In this document: positions 54,031 through 64,000 of the stretch, piece after piece
Numbering within the stretch: position 1 is the first letter of the stretch
Layout: each line of letters starts with the position of its first letter
From: Trachythela sp. YZ-2020
Lineage: Eukaryota; Cnidaria; Anthozoa; Malacalcyonacea; Clavulariidae
DNA: 64,000 nt
NCBI GenBank assembly: GCA_016169945.1
Contig: JADLSH010000393.1
Location: forward strand, 9,523,501 to 9,587,500
Direction: 5' to 3'
The notes under the pieces: model-generated
The model's database searches: none
What the model saw: only the letters and a program-made list of their open reading frames with translations
What the model was told of the DNA's origin: nothing
Program-made: the position numbers and the translations under genes

Positions 54031-55557
54031 TCCTGTTTATGAATGGTTATGTAATTAATATGTAATTATTCTAGTGCGAAGCATGTTTCATACCACCACG
54101 TATGAATTAAGTCTCGCAATATTCAGAAATATGGTATGTAATATTCTAGTGCATGGCATGCTTCGTAAGAAACTTGAATGTTGTGCACTGGAAATATGAT
54201 TTATATTCATCTTTGCATGGACTATATTTTACCAATTCATAAAACTATTTTTTACACTATCCGCCTCGATTAGCATTTTCTATTTTCGGATTAAGTGTAT
54301 ATCTATTGTATTTTCGTGAAAAAGAATTGTGAAAACAGAATTACTGGAAGAATTACGCAATATTTTGTATCTTAAGAGGAGGGTAACAGGGGCAAAACTA
54401 TGGTATCAGGGGATTGTGAGGGGTAATTGCCCCGCTCTGCCAACACAATCAGGAAACACCGGTGCCTATGCTAACAAATCCCAATTTTCGTACACATATT
54501 TTGGAAATTTGAAAAGCTACAGCGTTGCCTGCGGAGGAGGCTAGATCAAGGCCTATGATTCGTTAAAGCCAATGCGCGGGAATTTAAACTTTCAAAAGGA
54601 CTGAGGAGAGTTTCGAGGAGTGAGGAAAAGTTTGTTTTTGGGCGAAAATTTGCAAGAAAAATACTTTTTTCATCAGAAGACTTAAATGTTTGGGATTCAA
54701 ATGTGGTTTTCCGATTACTTTTGACTGTTTTACATCTATCTGCAGCAAAAATGAGGGGTATCGCTATCGTATATGGAAAAATATGACAACTGTTTGAACG
54801 TGCCGAAGCAAACTTCGCTCTTTAACTCATAAAAAATATACTAGAAAACACTTCGGCAGTCCCCGAACAATAGTCTTCAACATAAATTACATTGGCATTT
54901 CTCCGAACTCTATCCGGAAGGCCCAAGTTTTGTTTTGTTCCTGGATTATTTCAGTAGCTGCAGCACAAATTATATTTATCGTAAGTCTTGGATAAAAATT
55001 TCAATTGTCCTAGTATGCTCTAAGATGAAAAAGGAGGCGTAAATGAAAGTTAAAGTGACAAAATTTATAGATTTAAAAAAAATTGTAAACCTGCAAAGCA
55101 GGACTCCCCCTGACTTATCAGTTATCATTCCAGGGCAACCGGCATCAAAATCAGAACAAAAAAGATGAGATGCTGCACTCATTATTTTTGCCGATTTTTT
55201 ATCATGTGCGTACTCTCAATATCGGATCTTTTTACGTGAACGTTAGCATGGAGTTACTACCAAAGTAAGTACATTTTCATTTTTTCTGTAAATAGTAATC
55301 ATAGTTTCAGTTTTGTCGAAGCGTCTACATCAAATGGCGCACGTAATATGGATCTTTATTTGAGTAGTTCTCTTTCAAACCCTGTAACTTGAAGATAAGA
55401 CTATCACTTCACTTGTACAACATATATTTATGATCTCAAATATCATGTTAATGCAGTTAGGGTAGTTACAACTTTGTGCAATATGCCAATCTTGCACAAA
55501 CAAGATTTTTTCACGACTCTACTTGCTCGACAAGATCAACATTTTAGTTGTCCTCAC
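54031..55557. other. Spacer without assigned gene
   Basis: Near 55085-55182 a minus-strand frame (MSAASHLFCSDFDAGCPGMI) ends at TTGCAG/GTTTAC, and at 55249 a plus-strand ATGGAGTTACTACC runs into GTAAGTA. They could be first exons of divergent genes, but no partner exons are convincing. The rest is featureless. Confidence 0.3.
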
Positions 55558-55960
55558 TTCAAACCCTGTAACTATAATTTGAATACGTTTTAGGAATTCT
55601 TATTTACATATTGTGAACAGGAAAAGAAACGTGAATGCAGCTATCGCTTTTTTAAACTTCTCTTGGGTTTAACAAAGCAAAAAATTACCTTTGAATGCAT
55701 GCGTATTATTTTGAACTACAAAAACTCGCCATTGTTGTCGTCGCTCTACACACCTACTTCAAACCACTGATATATACTAAGACCAGTGCTTCAAACCCTG
55801 TAACTTTACTTTAAATATATTTCAGGGTTTTTCATTTGTATATATTGACCAAAATAGCAATGCCAATGCAGCAATCGCTTTTCGAAACTGCTATTGGGTT
55901 TATGAAAGCCAAAAATCACCTTTGAATGCATGGGTATTATTTCGAACTACAAAAGAACGC
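55558..55960. repeat. Diverged tandem duplication of about 231 bp
   Basis: Two units start CTTCAAACCCTGTAACT (55558 and 55789) and share CAGC(T)ATCGCTTTT, ATTGGGTTTA-like and ACCTTTGAATGCATG words. A third start word lies at about 55376. Confidence 0.65.
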
Positions 55961-56783
55961 GCCATTGACAATGTTATAGGCCGTATCACAGACAGCACGC
56001 GCAAAACAATGGCGTTTCCAGTCCCTGTCTACTGGATGGTCTATGCTATCACTTTTTGGACGCTCAATTTCGACCAATCAGAATGCGGGAAAAGCAATAG
56101 CCACCTCACAATTTCTACTAATCACTTTTATACCGGCGTCCGATGTTTTCGCAAAGCGGTCGTTGAAATTCTGTTTTTATGGCAGTTTGTTGTACGAGTT
56201 TCGATCCTGCCCGTTTCACGCATACGGAAGAGTTTTCTTCATTATTTAAATTATATTTACTGTCGGACGTACTGGCCAATAGAGCTGGAGATACTGCAAA
56301 TACGTGCAGAAACTTTATATCACACTGTTCGCGATACGACCCTCACATACGGCGGCAAAAACGGCCAACAATGCCGCTTGCAAAAGCAAATTTACACCAT
56401 TGTTTTCTCCGATGTCACGACCAAATATCGTTGTGGATTTTAGAATTATTTTTATGCTTCGTATTTGTTTGAGAAAAGGTTTTTCGGAAAAGAAACGCTA
56501 TATTTGTTCATATTTTGAAGTCCCGCGAGTTACACGCGATATCTAAAGTTCCCGCCACATATAGGAAGAACGTAACCCCCGGTCATAAAATCCTAGGGAG
56601 CCACCTTAAAGGTCTCAATGTAAACGCTACTTTCGGGGAGCGTTAAAGTTTGACATACTATAGCGAATAAGATTAAGATCATTCTTCCCGGCATTGTTAA
56701 TTGGTTGATGTGATTGAACATGGTGAGTCGTAGTCATGCAGGAACATATTACTGCCTAGTGTAGTAGTGACACGTATAATCAA

Positions 56784-57964
56784 TCAAATTATTTTACACG
56801 AAAAGGAAGGCTTATTCCTTCCAGCCAGTCTCTCAGTCTTAACTTCCTTGCTGTAAACTATTGTTTGTTCATCATTGTGTGTCGTATGGTGAACATTGCG
56901 CGAACCGTTATTAGTATCTCCTTCTTGGCTTGCATGATCTTCCACAATAGGGTTCTCCTCCGACTCGATCGCTTGTACAACTGTGCTTGGTTCGTCTTGG
57001 TACGTTATTTCTACTTCTTGTGGTAGAACCGAATCTTGGTTTTGATCTTCATTCTGTCGAACATGTTCAAATTTAGTTGGCTTTGAACTATAATCATTTT
57101 CTGCACAAACCATTTCATCGCATGCTTCTGTCACCTCATCTTTCACTTCTTTAGAACCAGTGCTAGAAGCAACCGCAGCTTTGTTTTCCCCTTCTTCTTT
57201 ATCACGCTTTGACGACATTTCGTTATGCCGTTGAATGCACTTATACAACTGAAGGCAATTGAACAATTTGTTGTGTATGCCAAGCACAGGACACTGGTCA
57301 CCATCATGCCATCGTTGTATGTGATATACAACAGTCATAATACAAAGTACAACATTGAGAGGGCACGGACAACTTTTATATACACGAGTTAACTCATCTG
57401 AAGAAAATAGCTTAAGTGTTTCACGATCTTTTGTCCAGAGGTCATCTTCACAGTTGAAAAAGCAAGGAAACAGATTGAAATAAATTGGATTCTTTGGTAA
57501 CTGGTCTATAACAACTGCCAGAAAACACAAGCTGGAACAATCTCTTTGACGACACCAAGCAATATTTAGTTCATGAACCAATTCTGAACACTGCGTGAAA
57601 CTGCTAGACAACAAGGGAATGACCAAACGGGCTTTATCTAAATATGTTAACCGAGTGGAAGCATTCTCGTCAGTAGAGATCTTCATAATAAAGGATTCAT
57701 TTTGCGACGTAATGATATTCTGTAACAGAGAACAGGATTCAATATCTTCTGAGGAACAAATAATGTAAATATCTACATTGCAACTTGGATCTTTGGGCAA
57801 AAACGTAGAAGTGGCCTCTTTTTCTTTTAAAGCAACTTCAGCAGGTGTATCAACAACCAAAGAAACAAAATCTGTTTCAAAAAAGAACGATCTAGCTTCT
57901 TCTAAACACGACTGTAAGGAGGTTTGGACAATATCTTCAGATAAACTGGCGTTTCCTGGACCAC
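56784..57964 (-). CDS. Last exon of a second TIR gene, paralogue of the macro-TIR gene
   Basis: The exon opens after ATTCATAG with two bases completing a codon, the same phase as exon 8 of the gene ending at 48472, and runs 392 codons to the stop. After a linker it reads VDIYIICSSED, LVIPLLSSSFTQCSELVHELNIAWCRQR with the glutamate of the TIR helix kept, then FFNCEDDLW and CPVLGIHNKLFNCLQL. Unlike its relative it continues for about 150 residues of Glu/Lys/Ser-rich tail. Upstream exons are not visible up to 64000, so they lie beyond a long intron or outside the window. The partner domains are therefore unknown. Confidence 0.85.
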
Positions 57965-58230
57965 CTATGAATATAAAACATAAAACAAAACAGTTTCAGT
58001 TAAACATCTAATTATAATTAGTAATACAATCAGTATACAATCAATATATTAACTTTCCATAGCCACCTAGCCAGTCCCCATAGCCACATATAACGTTGTT
58101 ACTATTTAGTAGTATACTGTTACTATATAAATATAGATATCCGTTTAACGATATGGATTAATTAATTTTAGCGGTAAGTCTTTTCATCCTGAGTATATGA
58201 GTTTATGAGCGCGCAATCTATTTTGTGAGG

Positions 58231-58946
58231 AGCTCGGTGTCCTCACCACTGCTGACGTCATATAGGTCTTTGCTCTCATGCGTAAATTCGCTGACAAGCA
58301 AATGTGTTGATAAAAGGCTCGTGTTTTAAATTTCAACATATTTCAGACTCAAAAAATGTTAATTTTGTGCTTGTGAGGAGAGAAATTCCTGCGAAATGTG
58401 ATTTTTAAGATATTGGCGGTCTGTCAAGTATGATTTCAACTGTCAATTATAGCCGTACATGTTGAGAAAAAAATCTCAAATAACCGTAGAAAACTTCACG
58501 AAAACACAGTCTTTTACTCAGTATAATATCAGGAACTGAGATTGTAGGCAACAAAATTTTCATGTCAACAGCAGAATAATACTTTCATAACACGACAAAT
58601 TTTATGAAATAGCATAAATACCAGTAATCATCGATGGCCCGAAGGCAAAGCTCTTGCTGTGGTCGCGTATAAAAACATACCGAAGCCATCATTATATTTA
58701 AAATTAAAAGGTTTGTTTTCAAACTTGCAACAGGAAAATATACTTCTATCTTTGAAAAGGCTGTTCTCAACTCGAAGGTGGGGAAAAAACAAATTGACAA
58801 AAATTAAAAAAATAAACAGTTGAGTTTTCAAAGCAAAACTCGCTCGCGAGCACAAACAACATCAGGAAAATATTGGTATGCGGTAATTTTCATTGACGTG
58901 AGGACCTATATGACGTCAGCAACGGTGAGGACACTTTTTAACCTCG
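58231..58946. mobile_element. MITE with GTGTCCTCACC inverted ends
   Basis: GTGTCCTCACC followed by GCTGACGTCATATAGGTC reappears inverted about 650 bp away. The middle is not coding. The target duplication was not resolved. It lies upstream of the TIR paralogue exon, in its intron. Confidence 0.55.
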
Positions 58947-59213
58947 AGCACTCAGTCCATTTAGTATAGGTCAGTGGTTTGCACCCGAATGCTGGACTCG
59001 ACTGACGTGTCGAAAGGTTGGGTCGTGAATGTTTTCCAGGGACGGCTTTTACATTTCTTTACTTCATTACTAAGTCTCCGTCCACACATTTTTTATTTAT
59101 TTATAAAACTTCGCCATTACAAGGTTACAAAACAACACATATATATGGACTTGGCTGGGCTGACATCACAACTCCATTTCTTGTTGCTTGCTTAAAAATT
59201 ATGTTACTTTCAA

Positions 59214-61226
59214 TTGCACCGTTTTTTATGTGACATGTCCAAGATTGATCAGAAAGAGCGGCTTCCGGTACACATCATTCTTGGAGCAAGTGACTATGCG
59301 AAGTTGAAAACCGATCAGCCACCCAGAGTTGGTCAACCGGGACAACCAGTCGCCGAGTTAACACGGTTCGGATGGACCATCATGTCGCCCGGCAAAGAAT
59401 CCTGCAACATAACAAATATGCTTTTGACCCAGACATCTCAGGCTGATTACGAAGAACTGTGTCGCCTAGATGTCTTGGGTTTAAAGGATACACCCCCCAA
59501 CGACCAGAGCAGCGTATTTGATGAGTTCAAGGAACAACTCACCCGAGGACCAGGTGGCTGGTACGAGACCGGCCTACCGTGGCGCGGCATCCACCCTCAG
59601 TTACCCAACAACGAAGCTAGCAGTTTGAGACGACTAGCAAGCTTAACGAACAGACTCGAGCGTCAGGGTTTGACAACCAAATACTGAGATATCATTGAGG
59701 AACAAAAAGCGGAGGGGATAATCGAGAAAGCTGAACAGCCGAGCGTGGGAAGAAAATTCTACACCCCCTACAAAGCAGTTATTCGACCTAATGCAGAATC
59801 TACAAAACTCCGAGTCGTCTATGACGCTTCTGCAAAAGCACATAACGGTGTTCCATCACTGAATGAATGTCGACCGAGATGCGATTCGCTTTCACTGGCG
59901 TAAAGATCAGCAATCAGAACTAGAGACCTTGCGATTTACCAGGGCTCTTTTCGGGCTTGTGTCATCTCCCTTTTTGCTTGGGGGAGTCATTGATGCACAC
60001 CTGAGCAACTGGGAAGAAAGAGAGCCAGAAGTAATAGCAAAGCTTCGTGAAGAGTTGTACGTCGACGATTTGATATCGGGGTCAACATCAGTATCGAAGG
60101 CGAAAGAGATTAAAGAGAAAGCAACAAGTATTTTCGAGGATGCCTGTTTCAAGCTACACAAATGGCACTCGAACGAGCGTGAATTAGAGACAGCCCAGCT
60201 TGAAGATGGAGATCTTACCTATGCAAAACAGCAATTAGGGACCCCAGAAGGGGGAAACTGTAGTTTACTCGGTCAAACATGGAATAAAGAACGAGATACA
60301 GTGGGTGTTACAATGCCTGCTGATAAAACGGTGTTTACCAAACGGGGCATTTTGGCAAAGCTCGCCAAGGTATATGACCCCTTGGGCTTCGTATCTCCTT
60401 TAACACTCACTGGTAAACCTATCTACCGTGCGGCGTGCGACACTAAGAATGCCTGGGACGCACCACTTCCAGATGCCCTCGCAAGGTTGTGGAACAAGTG
60501 GGACGGTGAATCCCCAGCACAAGTGGAAACTCAGCTCGGAGATCTTTGGCGGTTTATCAAGAACCAATCGAAGCCATCCAACTGCATGCATTTGGAGATG
60601 CAAGCGGCAACGGGGTTGTGGCGTGTGTTTATGCCGTAGTTGAGCAAGAGTCGGGGACCAACCAAGGCCTGGTCGCGGCGAGATCAAGACTACCAAAACG
60701 AGGGTTAACGATTCCGAGGCTTGAACTAGTAGCGGCGGACATGGCAGTCAACCTGGCCTCAAACGCAAAGAAAGCATTGATCGGATTTCTTGTGACAAGA
60801 GTTCATTGTTGGTCGGACAGCTCGGTAGTGTTGCATTGGATTACAGGAAACGGCGAGTACAAACAATTCGTAGCCAACCGGATTAACAAGATCAACGAGC
60901 ACCAAGGAATCGTATGGCGACATGTACCCTCAGCTTCTAACCCTGCTGACCTTGCAAGTAGGGGAGGCCAAGTAGACAATGCAAAGTTGTGGTGGTATGG
61001 TCCTGAATGGCTCTCTAACACAGAACTCTGGCCAGAAAACATAGTGACAGAGCCAACAACTGAGAGCAACGCCGAAGCCAAAGTAGTAAAACAAGTATTC
61101 GCAGTTGCTGTTAACGAAGAGAGTGATATCGACAACGTATTGCAGAAATTTCCTTTACAGAAAGAGTGTGTGCTTGGATCCGAAGATTTGCCCACAACTC
61201 GCTCGATAGCGGAGGATGAACAATAG
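59214..61226 (+). pseudogene. BEL/Pao-type pol remnant, internally deleted
   Basis: The protease/linker end and reverse-transcriptase start (HIILGASDY, LTRFGWTIMS, KLRVVYDAS, PSLNEC) share one frame with a TGA at about 59685. Near 59865 the sequence jumps to the middle of the polymerase (RDAIRFHW, LFGLVSSPFLL, LYVDDLISG), so the first catalytic-Asp block is missing. A Pao-type region (AKVYDPLGFVSPLT) and RNase H (HAFGDASGNG, LELVAADMA, CWSDSSVVLHWI) follow. There is no integrase. It is not functional. Confidence 0.88.
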
Positions 61227-61385
61227 ACTTATCTTCAAGTGAACATTTGAATACTGAACTGTGAACAGTCAGAACAATTTAGGATATATTGATGTTAACA
61301 TTTTAGTTCTGTTGTGTCATTGGTCAATCTCCAGTTGTATCGAAGGACAACATTTATCTCAGATTATAGATAAATGAGGGGAGAG

Positions 61386-61594
61386 TGTTGGAGATTGCCA
61401 ATAAATGGTTAATGATTAACATTCATAAATTAGTATGCATGCGTATTAGCTAGAAAGTGTCAATCAATTGCATGCGGTCGAACGTTTTGGGAGAAGTTCT
61501 GTTGTTGTGCGGAGAACGAGCTTTATATCGTAATAAAATATTATAATCAACTATTTGTGAGTGTTGTGAACGTTTTGGGAGGCTATTCACGACA
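61386..61594 (+). mobile_element. 3' LTR of the BEL/Pao element
   Basis: It starts TGTTGGAG directly after the purine tract ATGAGGGGAGAG and ends CACGACA, giving inverted TG..CA ends over 209 bp. The sequence after it reads as the minus-strand LINE, so the element inserted into that LINE. No 5' LTR was found in the window. Confidence 0.6.
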
Positions 61595-61652
61595 ATCCGC
61601 ACGAGAACAAAGATCTGACGAGACTGGTGTAAAGAGTACGTCGTACCTTTAA

Positions 61653-62392
61653 AGCCCCGTACAGACGAGCATGTTTTCCTTGACAAGTTTTATTTGCCCG
61701 ACAAATTTTCCTTGACAAGGAGCCTTGTTCAAAAGTTAGTCACGCCAGCTTTCGAACAAGGAAAATTGTTCGTGTGTACGGCCGACAAGGAAAACCTGAC
61801 AAGGAAATGCGCAGTACGACACTGTACTCTTATTTTCGATCTAGTTGAGCAGCCATTGCCACTATAAACATGAAGTATTCACTTGTGTCGTTAATACACC
61901 AGCCTGCGTGGCCGGCCCTCGTTGGAGGGGAAAAGAAGAACAGAGAATGGGGGCCTGCAAGAAAACCCAGCTTTCATGACTAAACGCCGTTCAATTTTTG
62001 AACGTAGAATTTGATTGGTCAACACCAAGAATTAATTGACATGTTTACGCACACAGGAATATATTATTACATTTATTCGTCTTGCATGATTGACATGTTT
62101 ATGCACAAGCGAATACATTTCCTTCGGTTTGGGGTTTCCCCTATAGTCCAGCTGCATTTGTTTTGGTCAATTTTAATGAGCCTTTATTAGGGCATTTAGT
62201 CATGAAAGCTGGGTTTTCTTGCAGGCCCTCATTCCCCGTTCTTCTTTTCCCCTCCAACGAGGGCCGGCCACGCAGGCTATCAATACACGGGCTCGTAAAA
62301 CTTGTCAAGGAAAAATTGATCGAAAAAACTTGTTTGCGGTACACACGAACAAGTAAACTCGACAAGGAAAACTTGCTCGTCTGTACTGGACT
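61653..62392. mobile_element. Harbinger-like MITE, TAA flanked, in the LINE
   Basis: The ends read inward AGCCCCGTACAGACGAGC and AGTCCAGTACAGACGAGC, with TAA on both sides (61650-61652, 62393-62395). The interior has CCTTGACAAG words in both orientations. A second palindrome sits in its middle. Confidence 0.75.
61904..62279. mobile_element. Foldback MITE nested in the TAA-flanked MITE
   Basis: The arms AGCCTGCGTGGCCGGCCCTC (with GTTGGAGGGGAAAAGAAGAA next) are inverted copies of about 75-90 bp. AATACAC occurs just outside on both sides, with a 3-bp offset on the right. The end word CACGCAGGCT recurs at 45545. Confidence 0.65.
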
Positions 62393-63560
62393 TAAGTTAG
62401 CAATTTCATGCGCCGAGCAGCGACGGATGTAGCCCAGAAGACGGTTTGCCTTGGAACAGAGAGTTATCGCGTGATTTGACCAGGAGATAGAATTGGTTAT
62501 CAAAACACCAAGATCTTTCTGTTCGTTAACTCTTTGTAGTTAAGTTCAGTTTCTTGTAAATGACATAGTCCGTGTTACATTTAGCCACATTAAAGTCCAT
62601 GTCCCAAGTCTTAGACCACGAAGACAGATTATCCAAGTCAGTCTGGAAACGGAGCGAGTCATTTAGCGATTTTATTACTCTGAAGCATTTGCTGTAATCG
62701 GCATACAAAGCCATCTCCGAGTCCCGATGAACCACTTCAACAATGTCATCGATGTATATGGAGAAAGAGTATGGGACACAGTATAGAACTCTGGGGTACC
62801 CCAGATAGGACAGGTAAGGATTTTGCGGTTACTCCAAGTACAGTGACCTGCTGTGAACAATTGGAAAGATAGTCTTTGAACTCGTCTCTACCAGTAATGC
62901 CGAATGAATTAAGCTTGAGTAGTAGTTTACGATTATTTACGGAATCAAAGGCTTTAGAAAAGTCTAGGAATACTATGTCGGTTATGTAGACCAGCGTCCA
63001 TCGATTCCAGAATATTGTGGTATACAGTAAGTAGTTGAGTTGTAGTTGATCTGCTCTTAAGGAAGCCGAATTGAAAGTTGGACAAATTACTCGCTATGTG
63101 ATCAATAATCTTGTTGACACCAGAGAAAGCAAGAAATAGGGCTGTAATTTTCCACCATTTCTGCTGGAGCATTCTTTAGTAATAGCACGATGTCAGCTGA
63201 CTTCCATTCCATTGAAAATGTCGACAACTAGATTTGGATCCTCGGCGAATGTTCGTCTACCAACTCCATCAGTAATAGAGACTTTAACTGGTACACTGTG
63301 TTTCTTCGTTTTCTGGCTAATATAGTCCAGAACCGTTTTGGGTTCGAGTATAAAGAGTCGACCAAAGAAGCGTAATATTCCATACGATTCTGAGAAATCA
63401 TCTTTTTGATACGGGATCTAAGATTTTTAAACCTCTCCCAGTAAACCGATGACTGTGTAGCTTTAGCCTTGATCCTTGCGCTAACCTTTTTCCTTATCAA
63501 AAAAGCGGATTCAAAGAGTTTCATTGTTACGGATTCAAAAAGTTTCGCGTCCACACGTAT

Positions 63561-64000
63561 CCGGATTCGGTGCGTTTTCGAATGTACACACGTATCCGCG
63601 AAAACGATACGAATACGCTAGAAACGCTTACAGAGCATGCGTTATCGAACTCAGCGTAGTGTTATTAGCGTAGGTGGATCTCAAATTTCATCAATTTACG
63701 TCATCGTTTTCAAAAAGTTGCAGTAACTGTGCGTCCACACGTATCCGGATAAGTTGCGTTTTCAAAAGTTTCCACTCTGGAGGCCGTTTTCAAAAGTTTG
63801 CGGTTACGCTTATATCCGCAAACAATTTGTTCCGGATACCGTGTGGACGGGGCCTAAATGTTAACTGTGAATGGACAGTTCGTGACCGGGAAAGAGTACA
63901 TAACATTCAGTCATGCATTGCAAAATTACCTTCAATGGCAGCCAGGAGTTGATTACATACAAAGGACATGGAGGTATCCTTCTCCTCTCCACTGTCTTTA
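63561..64000. other. Right edge: MITE-like sequence, no gene
   Basis: GTCCACACGTATCCGGAT and its inverted copy recur several times between 63551 and 63857, where the element seems to end CCGTGTGGACGGGGCC followed by TAA. The last 140 bp hold nothing I can assign. Confidence 0.45.

Larger units (their letters stand above)
61595..63560 (-). mobile_element. Minus-strand LINE interrupted by BEL/Pao and a nested MITE
   Basis: From high to low coordinates: linker (ERFKNLRSRIKKMI, NPKRFWTIL; 63554-63228), palm pieces (FQFGFLKSRSTTTQLL, about 63080), thumb (WSKTWDMDFNVAKC, about 62600; ITNSISWSNHAITLCSKANR, about 62480), and after the MITE the RRTLYTSLVRSDLC segment (about 61640). Then the LTR begins. 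There are several frameshifts. Confidence 0.7.

Noticed and set aside
55085..55182. Minus-strand frame HLFCSDFDAGCPGMITDKSGG, somewhat like the start of LAMTOR5
   Set aside because: The similarity is short and from memory, and I could not find a following exon with LAMTOR5 motifs. Kept only as a mention.
55922..56443. 173-codon plus-strand ORF
   Set aside because: Overlaps two other frames of similar length, has no motif or splice support, and its start lies in a diverged tandem repeat.

Overview
This is a stretch of an AT-rich animal nuclear genome. The genes are split by phase-consistent GT-AG introns, the recognisable proteins are metazoan (an RNF14-type RBR ubiquitin ligase, LONRF-type LON exons, multi-TIR proteins), and more than half of the DNA is transposons nested in one another. 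The transposon mix (P-like, piggyBac, hAT-, mariner- and Harbinger-like MITEs, CR1/L2-like LINEs, BEL/Pao, a Foldback-like element) and the TIR architecture suggest a cnidarian or another early-branching or marine invertebrate. That assignment is an inference; nothing here fixes the species.

Layout. 0.15-3.5 kb (+): a multi-exon gene for a large zinc-finger/transposase-like protein of unknown family. 4.1-9.1 kb (-): a complete two-exon RNF14 orthologue. Head-to-head with it, 275 bp away, starts an eight-exon gene (+) running from 9.39 to 48.47 kb. It encodes 743 aa: a macro-like N-terminal domain followed by three TIR or TIR-like domains. The ORFs show it only in pieces; I joined it by splice sites and codon phase. 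Its 25.8-kb first intron holds a 4.1-kb P-like element (with three hAT-like MITEs inside), a 3.2-kb Foldback-like element with terminal 31-bp tandem arrays (and a solo LTR inside), a small intron-containing gene on the minus strand, and a LINE split by a MITE and a piggyBac. Its last intron holds a 6.5-kb element with 1.2-kb inverted repeats whose loop carries a LINE with a 2A-like motif.

49-51 kb (-): exons of a LONRF-type LON domain that look decayed (missing splice acceptors, a deletion). 51.5-54 kb: a plus-strand LINE relic interrupted by a minus-strand LINE and a Gypsy-type gag fragment. 56.8-58 kb (-): the last exon of a paralogue of the TIR gene, with the same exon phase and an extra acidic tail. 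58-64 kb: MITEs, an internally deleted BEL/Pao element with its 3' LTR, and a minus-strand LINE.

How the parts relate. Two related TIR genes lie in opposite orientation with a transposon-rich interval between them. The first combines a domain likely to bind ADP-ribose-type ligands with TIR domains, some of which keep the glutamate needed for NAD cleavage. This pairing is the best candidate in the window for an under-described, possibly immune, system.
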